NCBI RefSeq assembly: GCF_021729145.1
Contig: NZ_JAJSLW010000005.1
Location: forward strand, 5,946 to 69,945
Direction: 5' to 3'
Source of the DNA: Membranihabitans maritimus
GTDB taxonomy: Bacteria; Bacteroidota; Bacteroidia; Chitinophagales; Saprospiraceae
Length of the DNA: 64,000 nucleotides
In this document: piece after piece, positions 62,216 to 64,000 of the stretch
How the letters are laid out: every line of letters starts with the position of its first letter
Numbering within the stretch: position 1 is the first letter of the stretch
Notes under the pieces: model-generated
What the model was told of the DNA's origin: nothing
Databases searched by the model: none
What the model saw: the letters and a program-made list of their open reading frames with translations, nothing else
Program-made: the position numbers and the translations under genes

Positions 62216-63247
62216 ATGTTTCAGCGGATTATTTTAATGATAGGTGTACATATTATTATGAATACCTTGATCGGTTAACCCCGGGTATATAACTGTAATT
62301 TTATTTCTGACACGATAGTGATAGATGGAAAGGCAGAGGCTTTATGGGGAAAGGCAGAATGGAGTGAAATGTTTGTGGATATTGAGGGGGTGGATCATGA
62401 AAAACCGTATTGGGGGACCCGGTTTAAGATGCTTTGGAGCAAGGCGCATTTATATATTTTTGCTCAGATGGAAGAGCCGCATGTATGGGCTAATTTGACC
62501 CGGAGGGATGCGATAGTATACAGGGATAATGATTTTGAGGTTTTTGTCAAGCCGGATGCTGCTGGTGATGAATATTTTGAATTCGAATTAAATGCAAGAA
62601 ATACGGTATTGGATTTGTTAATGACCAAACCCTACCGTAATGGGGGAAAAGCATTGATCCAATGGGATGCAACGGAAGTAGAGAGTGCCGTAGATATTCA
62701 GGGAACAATAAATGAACCGGGTGATGTAGATAGTGGATGGTCTTTGGAAATGAAGATACCATATACAGACCTGGCCTTTTATGGGAAGCCTATTGTCCCG
62801 GTGGAAGGAAGGTTTTGGAGGATAAATTTTTCGCGGGTTCAATGGGAACATCAGGTTTTAAATGGGGCCTATTTTCGCAAAAGAAAAAATAATGGATCAT
62901 TGGTTCCGGAAAATAATTGGGTTTGGTCCCCGCAAGGTATTGTTGATATGCATTACCCTGAACAATGGGGATATTTATTCTTTACAAAAGAAGCAAAGGA
63001 TTATTCTATAGCAATAAAAGAATGGCAAAAATTTGAAGTTTGGGATTTGTATTACGAATTAATGAAATATTACAACAGGAAGAGAACCTATGAAGGGTTT
63101 AATGTAGCTGGTGCGATTGATGATAGTTGGACCTGGGAAGATTATATGGATAGTGACCTGTTTTATGTAAAACTTTATCCTTCGGAAGGAAATTATTATT
63201 TTGTACTGGATCACAAAGGGAATTTACAAACTAAATATTATGAATAA
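62216..63247 (+). pseudogene. CBM9-like carbohydrate-binding protein gene interrupted by an in-frame stop
   Basis: The 309-residue frame from GTG 62318 is a carbohydrate-binding family 9-like domain (V-I-D-G-K-A-E-A-L-W at the start; D-N-D-F-E-V-F-V-K-P; S-L-E-M-K-I-P-Y; W-R-I-N-F-S-R-V-Q-W). Upstream in the same frame, ATG 62216 opens a signal-peptide-like stretch (M-F-Q-R-I-I-L-M-I-G-V-H-I-I). It then hits TAA at 62276-62278, followed by P-R-V-Y-N-C-N-F-I-S-D-T that joins the domain smoothly. The original codon was probably CAA (Gln). The stop removes export unless it is read through. The next gene overlaps its end by 8 bp, and it may belong to a polysaccharide-utilisation locus continuing to the right. 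Confidence 0.7.
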
Positions 63248-64000
63248 AAGGGATTTTATTAAAATAGCCGGTGGAGGGATGTTGTCTTCCGGGGTCTCTA
63301 ATTGGTTCAAAAGGTCGACAGATGACAATAAAATAGGTGATAATAGTTTCTTTGAGAAAGGTTTTTATATTTGGACCCGTCCAAACGTAAAGGAGAATTC
63401 AAAAGAGATCCAGCAGCGATATAGAAAATATGCTGAAAAAGGCATTAGGGGAATTATGTTTGAAAGTGACAGTGAGGAACATTTTTCGATCGCTAAGGAG
63501 GCCGGAATGCAAGCACATAGGTGGATGTGGACGATGAACAGGGGTGAACGTTATCTGTTGGATAACCATCCGGATTGGTATGCGGTAAATCGCAAGGGAG
63601 TATCTTGTGCGGAGCACCCGCCTTATGTAAATTATTACAGATGGTTGTGTCCCAGTAAACCTGAAGTGAAAGACTATCTTTTGGAGCAGAGCCGGGAAAT
63701 TTTGGAAAAGGAATATGTCGATGGTATTCACCTTGATTATGTACGATTTTGTGATGTCATTTTGGCGGTTAACCTTTGGGATACATATGACATTGTGCAG
63801 CAAAAGGAAACACCCGAATATGATTTTTGTTATTGTAGTGATTGTCGTGAACAGTATGCCAGGTTATACGGGAAAGATCCTCTTACAGACCTGAAATACC
63901 CCGGCCAGCAAGATTCCTGGAGGCAATTTCGGTATGACAGCATTACTGAAATAGTCACTGCCATCGCAGGTAAAGCAAAAGACCATAAAAAACCAATCTC
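63240..64000 (+). CDS. Putative glycoside hydrolase-like protein, truncated by the window end
   Basis: An open frame from ATG 63240 (overlapping the CBM9-like stop by 8 bp) runs off the right edge; 253 residues are visible. The N-terminus N-K-R-D-F-I-K-I-A-G-G-G is a Tat-like signal. The rest has a (beta/alpha)-barrel feel: I-R-G-I-M-F-E-S-D, the M-W-T-M-N-R-G-E-R strand, and Y-V-D-G-I-H-L-D-Y-V-R-F near residue 160. That last motif is typical of GHL10/DUF4015-type putative glycosyl hydrolases, with the Asp as a likely catalytic residue. A C-Y-C-S-D-C-R cysteine cluster follows. The substrate is unknown. Confidence 0.75.
   Translation, partial: MNKRDFIKIAGGGMLSSGVSNWFKRSTDDNKIGDNSFFEKGFYIWTRPNVKENSKEIQQRYRKYAEKGIRGIMFESDSEEHFSIAKEAGMQAHRWMWTMNRGERYLLDNHPDWYAVNRKGVSCAEHPPYVNYYRWLCPSKPEVKDYLLEQSREILEKEYVDGIHLDYVRFCDVILAVNLWDTYDIVQQKETPEYDFCYCSDCREQYARLYGKDPLTDLKYPGQQDSWRQFRYDSITEIVTAIAGKAKDHKKPI

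Overview
The window is a piece of a Bacteroidota chromosome. The signs are two SusC/RagA- and TonB-type receptors with a RagB/SusD lipoprotein, a LytS/LytTR pair, small DUF6520 and DUF3127 proteins, and a Cas13b-type CRISPR locus, which is almost confined to this phylum. The order (Flavobacteriales or Cytophagales) cannot be settled from the sequence alone. Base composition changes sharply: about 4.6-17.6 kb is visibly AT-rich, while 18-26 kb and 30-33.5 kb are much richer in GC.

Region 1 (1-17.6 kb) is a defence island, with every gene on the minus strand. A type VI-B CRISPR array (12 repeats in view) lies downstream of cas13b. Then come an unrecognised 217-aa protein, a small zinc-ribbon membrane protein and an Mrr-type restriction endonuclease. 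Two multi-gene modules follow. One is a giant STAND-type NTPase with an N-terminal nuclease-like domain (Avs4-like layout) followed by a HEPN protein. The other is a tight three-gene TIR / SLOG-like / ThsB-like operon that looks like a rearranged or unclassified Thoeris-type NAD-signalling system. A diverged ~330-bp non-coding direct repeat brackets these two modules, and an XRE regulator and a long collinear hairpin sit at the island's right edge.

Region 2 (18-27 kb) is a nutrient-uptake cluster: a periplasmic TlpA-like thioredoxin protein, SusC, SusD, then on the other strand a DUF6520 peptide and a MauE/DoxX-like membrane protein. Region 3 (27-30 kb) is a repeat field around a Y1 (REP-associated) transposase, with 52-bp tandem repeats and a three-hairpin module. 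The same module occurs in inverted form beside a second Y1 transposase at 51.3 kb, which is itself flanked by 138-bp direct repeats.

Region 4 (30-64 kb) is mostly housekeeping and metabolism: a YdeP-type molybdopterin oxidoreductase with MoeA, a FucP-like sugar transporter, a CrcB fluoride channel, a TonB receptor, LysA and DapF (lysine/peptidoglycan), a UbiA-like prenyltransferase, an M42 peptidase, PyrE, a NUDIX hydrolase, FolD, PrmA, a dienelactone hydrolase opposite an intradiol dioxygenase and a pirin-like protein, LytS/LytTR, an RlmL-like methyltransferase, an HtrA protease, EtfB/EtfA, a secreted Gfo/Idh/MocA oxidoreductase, Bcp, and at the right edge a CBM9-like protein (broken by an in-frame stop) followed by a truncated glycoside-hydrolase-like gene. 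Decayed mobile DNA lies between them: an IS256 transposase remnant, an 8-bp minisatellite and two MITE-like elements.

All calls come from reading motifs and layout by eye; no database search was run.
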